A DNA stretch of 59,506 bases from an uncultured Paracoccaceae bacterium (lineage in GTDB: Bacteria; Pseudomonadota; Alphaproteobacteria; Rhodobacterales; Rhodobacteraceae), in the NCBI GenBank assembly GCA_938092015.1, contig CALKOT010000094.1, positions 1 through 59,506 on the forward strand. Direction: 5' to 3'. Position 1 is the stretch's first letter, and each line of letters begins with the position of its first letter. A program made the position numbers and the translations under genes. Under the pieces are notes generated by a model. The model did not search any database. It was not told the origin of the DNA and saw only the letters and a list, made by a program, of their open reading frames with translations. Below are positions 16,794 to 25,521 of the stretch, in pieces.

Positions 16794-18026
16794 TCAGCGC
16801 GCCCGCAGAACCGCCTGAAAATTTGGTTCGGTTTCATTGTTGGGCGGCGTGTAAGTCATTCTCGCCTTCTTCGCGAGATCAGCCATGGCACCTTCCGCCA
16901 ATAGTGCTGCAAGTGCAGCGTCTATCGATGCGAACAGGCCTTGGTTTTTCTCAGCAGTCGCCAAGCCAATGTTAACGCCAAGCGGATGTCGATAGGTCCC
17001 CAGCTTTAGTTTGGACAACATGTTCTGGCGACGGTGGAAATCGAAAGCGGCTGTATCCGTCAGCGTCACATCGAACGCACCTTTTTCCATTTCCCACAGG
17101 AAATTCGGGCCTGGCGCAACGGTGATCGCCTCCGCCATCGCAGCCGGCGGCCCCTGGCGGCGCAAGATCGCTTCGCCCAAAGTGCCTTGCTGGACGCCCA
17201 CACGAAGCTCTGCCAGAGCAGCAATACTATCGATATCCTCGACGTCGATACGGTCAGAAAAGACCATGCCCTGGACCGCCCGCATGTAAGGCCGCGTCCG
17301 ACGGATTGGGGCGAGATCGACCTGATTACCAGGTCGCCAGTGTTCCGGCTGATCATCCCAACGTGGTGGGGCAGCGCGGTCCGTCGGGATCGGACCATCT
17401 GCGCCAGGGAAGACGGGATGCGCCGCCACGACGTCACAAAGTGGCATGGACAGCATGGCGTAGGCCTGTGGGATCGGATCTTCAAACTCGTCCTGATCAC
17501 CTTCGAACCAGGTAACGTCGAGCTTCAGATCCAGACGGTCCGCGACGGCCGCCAACACCTCATAATCGAACCCCGCACCGCCTTTGGTCCGGCGTGTCGA
17601 CATGATGCCACCTTTCACGTCCAAGCAAGCTGTCAGAGTGACCGGAACCATCAACTCTCCATCAGGCACAGACGGAACTACCGCCGCTGCGGCCGCGATT
17701 TCAGGGAAGGGCTGATTGCCTGCGCGGGTCGCGACATAGACCCAGATCGCATCAATCTCTTCGGGCAGCAGGATATCGCCCCAAGCGGGCATATCACCTT
17801 TTCCGTTGTTCACTGCATCGACAAAACTTGCTTTTTCTTCAACGGGGTACTTCCGCAAATCGTAAGAACTGGTCCCGGGATTGACCATGTTGATCCCATG
17901 GCAATGCGCACAAAAATCCTTGTAGTGCGTTTGTCCCTCGGCGAGGAGGGGATGATCCTCAGCCGCCAATGAAGGCCCGGCAAAAAGAGTTGCAACAAGG
18001 GTAAGCGGCGCAAGACGTGACTGCAT
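16794..18026 (-). CDS. Cytochrome c fused to a XoxJ/MxaJ-like periplasmic binding domain
   Basis: The 410-residue protein has a signal peptide (residues 1-22), a class I cytochrome c domain (heme motif C39-A-H-C42-H43, likely axial Met79 in GDMPAWG), and a linker. From about residue 140 a solute-binding-protein domain follows (GFDYEVLAAVADRLDLKLDV; LRVGVQQGTLGE; YRHPLGVNIGLA). In lanthanide methanol dehydrogenase loci, xoxG (cytochrome) and xoxJ (binding protein) are separate genes next to xoxF; here they are one chain. The cytochrome half is a close copy of the cytochrome encoded just upstream (shared NMVNPGTSSYDLR-type segment). The fusion could deliver the electron acceptor and a chaperone for the dehydrogenase together. 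ATG 18026 follows GGGA by 6 bases; ATG 18032 is possible. Confidence 0.88.
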   Translation of the reverse strand: MQSRLAPLTLVATLFAGPSLAAEDHPLLAEGQTHYKDFCAHCHGINMVNPGTSSYDLRKYPVEEKASFVDAVNNGKGDMPAWGDILLPEEIDAIWVYVATRAGNQPFPEIAAAAAVVPSVPDGELMVPVTLTACLDVKGGIMSTRRTKGGAGFDYEVLAAVADRLDLKLDVTWFEGDQDEFEDPIPQAYAMLSMPLCDVVAAHPVFPGADGPIPTDRAAPPRWDDQPEHWRPGNQVDLAPIRRTRPYMRAVQGMVFSDRIDVEDIDSIAALAELRVGVQQGTLGEAILRRQGPPAAMAEAITVAPGPNFLWEMEKGAFDVTLTDTAAFDFHRRQNMLSKLKLGTYRHPLGVNIGLATAEKNQGLFASIDAALAALLAEGAMADLAKKARMTYTPPNNETEPNFQAVLRAR

Positions 18027-18112
18027 TGTCATTCCCAAGAAAATCAAAACCGCCATGGGAATACCATGGCGGCTATTTGTGCGTCACATCAAAATGCTCA
18101 GTCCTCAGAAAG

Positions 18113-18502
18113 TTAACCGTCAGAGAGCTTTGCCATGATCTCTTCCGTCAGGGTCATTTCGGCGGTCGCTTCAGGAAAGGGTTCTTTACCCGCACGCATG
18201 ATGACATAGACCCAAAGTGCATCCACCTCTGCCGGAAACAGGATGTCCCCCCAGGCTGGCATGTCGCCTTTGCCCTTCATTACGGACGAGACGAACCCCG
18301 TTTTGTTCTCAACCGGCCATCTTCTAAGGTCGTAGGAACTGGTGCCCGGATTGACCATGTCAATGCCGTGGCAATGTGAGCAAAAATCCTTAAAGACCGT
18401 CTTTCCATCCTTGAACAACGGATGGCCTGCGTCCTCAGCGAAAGATGGCGCTGCGGGAAGCAGCGCCATCAGAGTAAGCGTAAGCGTTATGCGTTTCAGC
18501 AT
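18113..18502 (-). CDS. Periplasmic cytochrome c, electron acceptor for the adjacent quinoprotein dehydrogenase
   Basis: The 129-residue protein has a signal peptide (about residues 1-22), heme motif C41-S-H-C44-H45 and a likely axial Met81 in GDMPAWG. It lies 6 bases after the dehydrogenase gene, the position of xoxG or exaB-type cytochromes, so it probably takes electrons from the reduced PQQ enzyme. It is strongly similar to the cytochrome half of the next gene, pointing to a local duplication. Confidence 0.9.
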   Translation of the reverse strand: MLKRITLTLTLMALLPAAPSFAEDAGHPLFKDGKTVFKDFCSHCHGIDMVNPGTSSYDLRRWPVENKTGFVSSVMKGKGDMPAWGDILFPAEVDALWVYVIMRAGKEPFPEATAEMTLTEEIMAKLSDG

Positions 18503-18508
18503 GCGCCG

Positions 18509-20173
18509 TCAGTCCAGCAACTTGAACGTGATCAGGTTGCCGCCAGCCGGTGTGTTGGCCAGACGCTCATCACCTGCAAACAGCGCGTAGACCGCACCGC
18601 CGCCATTGGCGATCGTGACATACTGTTTGCCATCAGCTTCCCAGGTGATCGGCTGACCGACGATGCCGGAACCAGTCTGGTATTCCCAAAGCTTTTCGCC
18701 AGTGTCGCTGTCGAAGGCTTCAAACTCACCAGTTTGCGTGCCGGTGAAGACTAGACCGCCGTCCGTGGACATCACAGCGCCGAGACGCGGGATTTCCACA
18801 CCATCCTGCCATTTGAACTCACCCGTCATTGGGTCAATCGCGCGAAGGTAGCCGCGTGGCTCTTCCTCAGGCCAAGCCCATGAGAATTCAGCGCCGAAGT
18901 AGAAGACGCCCGGGCGATACTTAGGCTCAACCGCTTTGTAGTTGAGGCCAAAGTTCAGGGTGTTGACGAACATCAGCTGACGTTTGGCGTCATATGACGA
19001 AGGCGACCAGTTCTTTCCGCCCAGTGCGGATGGCCAGTAGGTAACCTCTTCGCCAGCAACAGCTTTGGTGTAGACATCGGTGACGAGCGGTCGACCGGTT
19101 TCCTTGTCAACGCCAGTGGCCCAGTTCACCTGATCGACAAACTTGTTCGCTGTCACCAGCTCACCAGTTTCGCGGTTCAGGACATAGAGGAAACCATTAC
19201 GGCTTGCCTGCATCAGAACTTTTTCGCCGTTCAGTTCGGTCAGGATCAACTCATTGGTTGAATCGTGATCGAACGGGTCGTTTGGCGATGTCTGGAAGTG
19301 CCACTTAATCTCACCGGATTTCGGATCGAGCGCCAAAATGGTTGACGTGTAGAGGTTGTCACCCGGGCGAACACCAGCATTCCAAGATGCAGCGTTGCCG
19401 GTGCCCCAGAATACCAAATCAAGCTCTGGATCGTAAGAACCTGTCAGCCAACCCGGCGCGCCGCCATGTTTCCACGCATCGCCGCCATCTTGCCAAGTTT
19501 CAGACCCAGGCTCACCCGGTGCAGGAATGGTATACGTGCGCCAAACTTGGGCGCCAGTTTCGATGTCATAAGCTTCGATATAGCCGCGAATGCCATATTC
19601 ACCGCCCGAAATGCCTACGATGGCGACATTGCCGACGATCAGCGGAGCAACAGTGAACGAATAGCCGGTTTTGAAATCAATGGATTTGGTTTTCCAAAGC
19701 TCAGCGCCAGTTGCCATGTCCAGCGCAACGATGTGCGCATCGAGCGTGGTGCGGATGAATTTGCCATCCTTGATGGCGCCACCGCGATTGACGATGCCGC
19801 AACAAGCAACACGCGGTGTTTCCGCCGGATATTCAACCGCCGTCTTCCACTTTTGCGTGCCGGTCAGGGCATCAACCGCAACCGTCGCATTGTGCGTTGT
19901 CGCGTACATGACGCCATTGTGGATCAGCGGGAACGTTTCCTGCCCGCGGCTGTCCGCAAGTGAGTAGCTCCATGCCGGTACAAGACGCTTGACCGTATCT
20001 TTGTTGATCTGCGTCAATGCACTGTGGCGCGTGAGGTCGTAGCCCATGCCATAGGTCAGAACATCGCCGGGCGTGCTGACGTCATTCTCCAAATCGGCTT
20101 GCGATTGCGCAAAGGCCGCTGGCGCCGCCAACAGGGCGGCCGATACGGCGAGCACGGTGAGATTAAGGCGCAT
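18509..20173 (-). CDS. PQQ-dependent alcohol dehydrogenase with lanthanide-type active site
   Basis: This is a 554-residue periplasmic quinoprotein. It has a signal peptide (to about residue 23), repeated tryptophan-docking propeller motifs, and the vicinal disulfide C124-C125 (VACCG) that sits above PQQ. Metal ligands by alignment to the family are E192 (GGEYG), N260 (GTGNAASWN) and catalytic D302 in PFDHDS. D304, two residues later, is the extra aspartate found in lanthanide-dependent XoxF/ExaF/PedH enzymes and replaced by Ala or Ser in calcium enzymes. The sequence around it (SPNDPFDHD) resembles the ethanol-dehydrogenase branch more than methanol dehydrogenases. GGAGGA lies 5 bases before ATG 20173; an in-frame start 12 codons upstream is rejected. 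Confidence 0.93.
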   Translation of the reverse strand: MRLNLTVLAVSAALLAAPAAFAQSQADLENDVSTPGDVLTYGMGYDLTRHSALTQINKDTVKRLVPAWSYSLADSRGQETFPLIHNGVMYATTHNATVAVDALTGTQKWKTAVEYPAETPRVACCGIVNRGGAIKDGKFIRTTLDAHIVALDMATGAELWKTKSIDFKTGYSFTVAPLIVGNVAIVGISGGEYGIRGYIEAYDIETGAQVWRTYTIPAPGEPGSETWQDGGDAWKHGGAPGWLTGSYDPELDLVFWGTGNAASWNAGVRPGDNLYTSTILALDPKSGEIKWHFQTSPNDPFDHDSTNELILTELNGEKVLMQASRNGFLYVLNRETGELVTANKFVDQVNWATGVDKETGRPLVTDVYTKAVAGEEVTYWPSALGGKNWSPSSYDAKRQLMFVNTLNFGLNYKAVEPKYRPGVFYFGAEFSWAWPEEEPRGYLRAIDPMTGEFKWQDGVEIPRLGAVMSTDGGLVFTGTQTGEFEAFDSDTGEKLWEYQTGSGIVGQPITWEADGKQYVTIANGGGAVYALFAGDERLANTPAGGNLITFKLLD

Positions 20174-20410
20174 GTGTTTCCTCCAGTTGATATCATTTTC
20201 GCACCGCATTCTCGGGCAGTGTCACAAAGAAGAAGACCACACAAATCTCTCAATTTTCAAGATTTTTTTGACGCAGGCGAAATAATCGCGACGTTAGGTA
20301 AAGATAAATTAGCAAATAAATTGAAAGTTGAGGTCCAATGTAGGACTTCATTCAGTCGGGGAAAGCGTCAGCTAGGAACTATGCTGCACATTTTTGAATA
20401 TTTTGCAGTG
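20174..20410 (-). promoter_or_regulatory. Probable promoter region of the quinoprotein dehydrogenase operon
   Basis: A terminator ends the upstream iorAB transcript, so the dehydrogenase operon should start in this AT-rich spacer. It contains the small imperfect dyad AGTCC-N6-GGACC (within 20330-20350, read on the minus strand). No promoter boxes can be assigned with confidence. Confidence 0.35.
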
Positions 20411-20442
20411 CAACAAAAAGGGCCAGCGCGATGGCTGGCCCT
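20411..20442 (-). terminator. Rho-independent terminator after the aldehyde oxidoreductase genes
   Basis: The perfect 9-bp stem AGGGCCAGC / GCTGGCCCT (20419-20427 with 20434-20442) has a 6-base loop. In the minus-strand direction it is followed by TTTTTGTTG. It lies 23 bases after the iorB-like stop codon. Confidence 0.8.
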
Positions 20443-20464
20443 CTGATTCTCTATTTGGCGATGA

Positions 20465-22780
20465 TTATACGTCGACGCCCATCGGCAGATCGCGCTTGCG
20501 CACGCCCGTCGCATGGAAGAGGGCGTTTGCGATCGCAGGTGGTATCGGCGGCAAACCAGGCTCACCCACGCCAGAAGCGTGCACCGAGAACGGATGCTCA
20601 ACGATGTGAGTGTGCGTTTTCAGCGGATAGTTCGTTGAGCGAACCATCTCATAGTCGTTGTAATTGCCTTCAACCGCAGCACCGTTTTCAAAGGTCACGC
20701 CAGAATGCAGGGCTGCGGTCATACCCATGACCGAAGCGCCTTCCATCTGGCTGCGGATCCGTTCCGGGTTCGCCGCATAGCCGCAATCAACAGCCATGTG
20801 AACTTCCGGTACAGTTACCTGACCATCAACGACCTTCACGTGGACGCAAGCCGCCGTATAGGTGACGAATGACCGGTGAACCGCAATGCCAAGACCTTCG
20901 CCTTCCGGCATATCCCTGCCCCAACCACCTTTGTCAGCGGCCAGTTTCAGAACGTTCTTCAGGCGCATCGTATCAATCGGATACTCGTCATAGACTTCGC
21001 CATAGTCCCAGAAGTTGTCCGGGAAGCCCTGGTTCGGCGGGTCAAGTTTGCGGTCAGAGCCGATCAGCTCCATCAGCATGTCGACATCGTCTTTGCCAAG
21101 ATCATGGGCCAGCTCTGACGCGAAGGACTGGATCGCCCAGGCCCGCGGTATGTTGCTGACGGCCCGGAACCAACCGATCCGTGTATGCGCCATCGCCTTG
21201 CCGTTCTCGACCGAAATGTTCGGAATTTCGAACGGCATATCAAGATGCCCCATTCCGCTTTCGATGAAGAACTGATGGCCAGAGTCTGGCGCGAAGGTCG
21301 ACAGGATCGACGGCGCGACAGAGTTGTGGCGCCAGCCGGTAACCTTGTCTTCAGCATCCAACGCCACTTCTATCCGCTCGACCGAAGTCGTGTGGTAGAA
21401 GCTGTGCTGAATATCGTCTTCGCGGGTCCACTGAACCTTGACCGGCGCGCCGATCTTTTTGCTCAACATTGCTGCTTCTGTCGCAAAGTCGTGCTTGGAC
21501 TTACGTCCAAAGCCGCCACCGAGAAGAGTGACGTTTACCTTCACATTCGCAGGATCCATGCCCAATGCGCCCGCAACATGAGCGCGGCAATCACCTGGCG
21601 ACTGAACCGGGGCCCAGATTTCGCAAGCGCCGTTCGTGACATTGGCGACCGCGACCGGCGGCTCCATCATCGCATGGGCCATATGGGCCTGACTGTACTC
21701 TTTCGAGAAAGTTTTTGCGGCCCCGGCGAATGCCGCTACCGTGTCCCCTTCCGCGCGAAGAATCTGACCCGGTTCTTTTGCGGTGGCGCGCATCTCAGCG
21801 GTGAACGCTTCTGAATTATAGCCTGAATGCGGGCTTTCACCCCATTCGATGTTCAGCGCATCTCGGCCCTTGATCGCCGCATCCGTATTCGAAGCGATGA
21901 CCGCCACGCCGCCTTTGGGACTGAACGCAGAAGCGAGACCAGTGATCCGAAGGCCCATGACGTTCTCAACGCCTGGTGTGGCCCAGGCTTCAGACGCGTC
22001 ATACTTTAGCGGGCTACTTCCCACCACTGGTGGGCGTGCAATTGCGGCAAACTTCATGCCAGGCAAGCTCACATCAGCGCCGTAAATTGCTTTACCCGTC
22101 GTGATATCGTGCAGATCCGTGATTGAGACGTTGCCTTTCCCGATATACCGGAAATCCGCCTCATCCTTAAAGGACAGCGCTTCAAACTCAGGTACGGGCT
22201 GCTTCATCGCATCTGCAGCAAGTTCGCCAAAGCCCGCCTTGTTTGAGCCTGACGTGACTTCATGCACGCCGACCTTCACCGTTGAAACATCGACGCCCCA
22301 TTTGGCGGCAGCCGCAGCCGCCAACATATGGCTGACGCTGGCGCCCATCTGGCGCATGGACTGAATGTGATGGCGCAGAGAACGGGAACCGTCAGTGTTC
22401 TGATTTCCGTACTTCGCTTCATCGCCTTCAGCCTGAACAATCGTAACGCGATCCCAGTCTGCACCCATCTCATCAGCGACAACCATCGGCAAGGTTGTCC
22501 GCGAACCTGTGCCCATTTCAGACCGATGCGCGACAATCGTCACCTGTCCGTCTTCTGCGATTGAGATGAAAGTGTGCGGATCATACTTCACGCCGCCTGG
22601 CATGAAGTCCCCGCCGGTTTTGTAGCGAGCAAAGGCGTCCGCGTTGGTTGCGTAAGCGCCAATTGCAAATGCAGCGGTCGCCCCGGCAAGGAAATCGCGG
22701 CGGGACGCCTTCGCAACGATCAGTTTTTCAACTGCTTTCTTCGGTGCGGCTTTGATGGCCTCTTCCAAAAAATGTAGCAT
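20465..22780 (-). CDS. Molybdopterin-binding subunit of an IorB-type aldehyde oxidoreductase
   Basis: The 771-residue protein belongs to the isoquinoline 1-oxidoreductase beta/xanthine oxidase superfamily. It starts with a twin-arginine signal set in from the N-terminus (ASRRDFLAGATAAFAIGAY). Molybdopterin-site segments include TLLGGGFGRKSK, IGWFRAVSNIPRAWAIQSF and the C-terminal GVGEPGLPPIPPAIANAL with the catalytic glutamate. Family members in quinoprotein loci oxidise aldehydes to acids in the periplasm, so it could act on the product of the neighbouring alcohol dehydrogenase. ATG lies 2 bases after the small subunit's stop codon. Confidence 0.92.
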   Translation of the reverse strand: MLHFLEEAIKAAPKKAVEKLIVAKASRRDFLAGATAAFAIGAYATNADAFARYKTGGDFMPGGVKYDPHTFISIAEDGQVTIVAHRSEMGTGSRTTLPMVVADEMGADWDRVTIVQAEGDEAKYGNQNTDGSRSLRHHIQSMRQMGASVSHMLAAAAAAKWGVDVSTVKVGVHEVTSGSNKAGFGELAADAMKQPVPEFEALSFKDEADFRYIGKGNVSITDLHDITTGKAIYGADVSLPGMKFAAIARPPVVGSSPLKYDASEAWATPGVENVMGLRITGLASAFSPKGGVAVIASNTDAAIKGRDALNIEWGESPHSGYNSEAFTAEMRATAKEPGQILRAEGDTVAAFAGAAKTFSKEYSQAHMAHAMMEPPVAVANVTNGACEIWAPVQSPGDCRAHVAGALGMDPANVKVNVTLLGGGFGRKSKHDFATEAAMLSKKIGAPVKVQWTREDDIQHSFYHTTSVERIEVALDAEDKVTGWRHNSVAPSILSTFAPDSGHQFFIESGMGHLDMPFEIPNISVENGKAMAHTRIGWFRAVSNIPRAWAIQSFASELAHDLGKDDVDMLMELIGSDRKLDPPNQGFPDNFWDYGEVYDEYPIDTMRLKNVLKLAADKGGWGRDMPEGEGLGIAVHRSFVTYTAACVHVKVVDGQVTVPEVHMAVDCGYAANPERIRSQMEGASVMGMTAALHSGVTFENGAAVEGNYNDYEMVRSTNYPLKTHTHIVEHPFSVHASGVGEPGLPPIPPAIANALFHATGVRKRDLPMGVDV

Positions 22781-22782
22781 GA

Positions 22783-23235
22783 TCAGATCCCCGTCGAAGC
22801 TTGCTTTACGGCGGCGGTGATGCGTTCATAGCAACCGCAGCGGCAAATATTACCTTCCATACCTTCCAGAATTTCCTGGTCGGACGGGTTCGGGTTTTCA
22901 TTCAACAGGCTGGCTGCCTGCATGATCTGGCCCGCCTGGCAAAATCCGCACTGGGGGACATTGATGTCGCGCCAAGCCACCTGCACAGGATGATCGCCAT
23001 CAGCGGAGAGGCCTTCGATGGTTGTAACTTTCTTGCCGGCAACTTCACCGACTGTCGCCTGACAAGACCGTACAGCCACGCCATCGACATGGATCGTGCA
23101 GGCGCCGCAAAGACCAGCGCCGCAACCAAATTTGGTTCCTGTGAGGCCCGCAATATCGCGAATTGCCCACAAGAGCGTCGTGTCCTCTGGCCCGTCTAGG
23201 GCCGTATCGACACCGTTGATGTTCACAGTGGTCAT
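22783..23235 (-). CDS. [2Fe-2S] small subunit of the IorA-type aldehyde oxidoreductase
   Basis: The 150-residue protein carries a plant-type ferredoxin cluster site (C38, C43, C46, C58) and a second helical cluster site (C96, C99, C131, C133; motifs CGFCQAG and CRCGCY). It transfers electrons from the molybdenum centre of the next gene's product and is probably carried through the Tat system with it. GGAGGA precedes ATG 23235, which is chosen over an in-frame start 23 codons upstream. Confidence 0.93.
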   Translation of the reverse strand: MTTVNINGVDTALDGPEDTTLLWAIRDIAGLTGTKFGCGAGLCGACTIHVDGVAVRSCQATVGEVAGKKVTTIEGLSADGDHPVQVAWRDINVPQCGFCQAGQIMQAASLLNENPNPSDQEILEGMEGNICRCGCYERITAAVKQASTGI

Positions 23236-23389
23236 GAATTCCTCCGTTGGATGGCTCAGCTTTTGGTGGTTCAGAACCCGCTGGGCTTTCTTTATGGCAG
23301 TCATTCTGTGGCGCTTTGACGCGCTCGGTCAACCATAAGGTTGACGGACCTGCCCGATTCCTCAGGCAGGGGCTAATTCTAACTGAGGC

Positions 23390-24007
23390 TCAGGCCGCGA
23401 CATTCACCAGCTGATGGCTGGTGAAGTTGTCCGCTGCAACGATGAACCCTTCATCATCCAAACCCAGCGCCGTCATAGGTAAGCGGCGCACAACAGGCGT
23501 GTCGATTTGTGCATCGGCAAGCTCTGCGACAGGCTGGCTGCACATACAACCCAGCGAAGGTGTCGCTGGCGTCCATGCGAGTTTCTGACATCCGCAAACT
23601 GGGCAGAGCGCGGAGTAAACCAAAACGCCATCCGCGCTCCGTGCGCGGGTGGATGGATCCATCTCCGCTTCATCCAGGCGCATGACAAGCATGCGGTTGG
23701 CCGGATTCTTCCGACGCAAGATTTCTGTCTTCGGGTCCAGCGGGAAGCCCTCGGCGGGTTTGGCGCCAAGTTCAAGCATCTCAGGACGCAGAAGCTGGTT
23801 TTTATGGTCGCCTCGGATCAACAAGATCCGGTCGCCCTTCTGCGGATACATCTTTTCCGGCTTTGGCTGGGCGGCAGCGGCGGCTTCTTCGGGCGTCAGC
23901 CCAAGGGCAAGCGCCAACGTCGATCCACCAAAAATCGCCCCGTTCACGGTGGGATCGAAGCGGTCTCCAAACTTGGGCAAGGGGGTATTACGGCGATTCA
24001 AAGCCAA
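23390..24007 (-). CDS. Rieske-fold protein lacking the histidine cluster ligands
   Basis: The 205-residue protein has a likely membrane or signal segment near residues 21-37 and a C-terminal half shaped like a Rieske domain (LVYSALC..., then a second Cys pair, then RRLPMTALGLDDEGFIVA). Canonical motifs are CxHxGC and CxCHG. Here the sequences are C135-P-V-C138-G-C140 and C154-M-C156-S-Q, so both His ligands are missing while five cysteines remain. A normal Rieske cluster is therefore unlikely. The start is probably TTG 24007, preceded by GGGAGAAG; ATG 24109 has no such site and a poor N-terminus. The gene lies beside the aldehyde oxidoreductase genes, so a redox partner role is possible. Confidence 0.7.
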   Translation of the reverse strand: MALNRRNTPLPKFGDRFDPTVNGAIFGGSTLALALGLTPEEAAAAAQPKPEKMYPQKGDRILLIRGDHKNQLLRPEMLELGAKPAEGFPLDPKTEILRRKNPANRMLVMRLDEAEMDPSTRARSADGVLVYSALCPVCGCQKLAWTPATPSLGCMCSQPVAELADAQIDTPVVRRLPMTALGLDDEGFIVAADNFTSHQLVNVAA

Positions 24008-24249
24008 GCGTCTTCTCCCGGGGTAGCGCGACCTTAGACGGCCGCGTCTTAGTGATGGGCAATGCTGCGCAAGATGCGCCTGACGAACGTCAGGAATGAA
24101 AGATTGCAAGGAATCAACGCAGGGGCAAGCAGGCTAATCCACAACCAATGTGCAAAAACGCTAAATGCAACAGAACGAAAGTGCACATCCGATCTGATCA
24201 TGCATAAAGACCAACACGACGCCCACCACGGTGGTTCCGACAGTATATT

Positions 24250-25521
24250 TCAGCTATCTAGCCGAGCACGTTTCCCAAGCAAGAAATCAACCCATCTCAT
24301 TGTTTTAACGACACATTTATCAATACGCTGGTGCTTTGAATATGCAATTAGCTCACGACAAATCGCTTGCTGATCAGGGCTTTCGGCCTCTTCTGCAAAT
24401 AGCGCTTTTGACAGATTGCGATACCCATTAGTCTCATTTTTTAACATATAAGCCGACGCATTCGCCCATTCCTCGACCGCACGCCATGCTGCAGCGGGGG
24501 TTTCGGCGCCTGCCAAAGTTACCTTCATTTTTCGATCCGCAGCGGTGGGCAAGGCGGCCCAGATCAAGGCGACCAGCAGTGCTGCAAACGGCGAGAGAAT
24601 CAAAACTAGCAGCGCTAACCCCATCGCGAGACCTACTTGCCTGTCTTCAGCCATCTCGGATAGCAACGCTTCTGCGTCAGCTTTTCGGTCGAGGGGCGCA
24701 GGCTCCAATCGCCTTGCCGGCGCCTCGACGCGGATGCTGCGATGGTAGCTGGGATGCCAATGCTCGATCGCCACTGGTCCGATGATCCCGACGCGCGGAT
24801 CAGCAACCCGAATATCCCAGCTGCGTGTCACTTTGCCAATCAACCCATCCGTGGACAGCAGCGTGTTACGATCACCGCCGTGGTCCGATACAACAACCCC
24901 GTTTGATCCTCTCAGTTCCAGATCAGGCAGACGTTCAGCAGCAACACCATAGGCCGTCAACGTCACTTCGCGGCGAAGGATATCGCCTACCTGCGCCTCT
25001 TCGGGCTGTTTTGACCATGTTTCTTCGAACTGGATACGCGGGGTGACGAACCACCAGTCGCCCTGAAATTCAGGTGGAATGTCCCGGATCTCTATGCGCT
25101 GCTCCAACGTTTCACTGCGAAAGGGCGCAGGCTCGCCAGGTTTCGGTTCAATAACACCTTCGGCGACGAGGGCTGGGATGACCAACTCACCTGCACGATC
25201 CGGAAAGATCGCGTAGGCCGTCTCAAAAATGAACCCTGATCCCGCGTAGGTGCTGACCGCCTTTGTGCGAGGCGTCAGGATGCGTACGACTTTGGCGTTT
25301 TCGACTGTTGGAGGATGAAATTTCAACGCTTCAAACTCAAAGGCTGAGACAAGCTGAATGCGCAGTACAAACTCCGAGTGAACGTATCCAAAGGTTTCCG
25401 CAGCTGTTCGAGGCCCAAGCGCGACGCGCAACTCGGGGGAGCCGGGAATTTTCAGTGTTTCTTCATAAGCGGTCGCAATGGGCGCCCAAAGGACCAGCAT
25501 GATGGCTGCCAAAAACCTCAT
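24250..25521 (-). CDS. BatD-like periplasmic/membrane protein ending the MoxR operon
   Basis: The 423-residue protein has a signal peptide, a beta-rich periplasmic region with PAFSRETLEQRI-like BatD features (GELVIPALV, then RSETLEQRIEI), one strong membrane helix (about residues 303-328) and a cytoplasmic tail. BatD proteins occur in aerotolerance operons with MoxR and VWA proteins. Its ATG overlaps the upstream TPR gene's stop by 4 bases, so it is the last gene of a seven-gene operon starting at 30269. Confidence 0.75.
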   Translation of the reverse strand: MRFLAAIMLVLWAPIATAYEETLKIPGSPELRVALGPRTAAETFGYVHSEFVLRIQLVSAFEFEALKFHPPTVENAKVVRILTPRTKAVSTYAGSGFIFETAYAIFPDRAGELVIPALVAEGVIEPKPGEPAPFRSETLEQRIEIRDIPPEFQGDWWFVTPRIQFEETWSKQPEEAQVGDILRREVTLTAYGVAAERLPDLELRGSNGVVVSDHGGDRNTLLSTDGLIGKVTRSWDIRVADPRVGIIGPVAIEHWHPSYHRSIRVEAPARRLEPAPLDRKADAEALLSEMAEDRQVGLAMGLALLVLILSPFAALLVALIWAALPTAADRKMKVTLAGAETPAAAWRAVEEWANASAYMLKNETNGYRNLSKALFAEEAESPDQQAICRELIAYSKHQRIDKCVVKTMRWVDFLLGKRARLDS

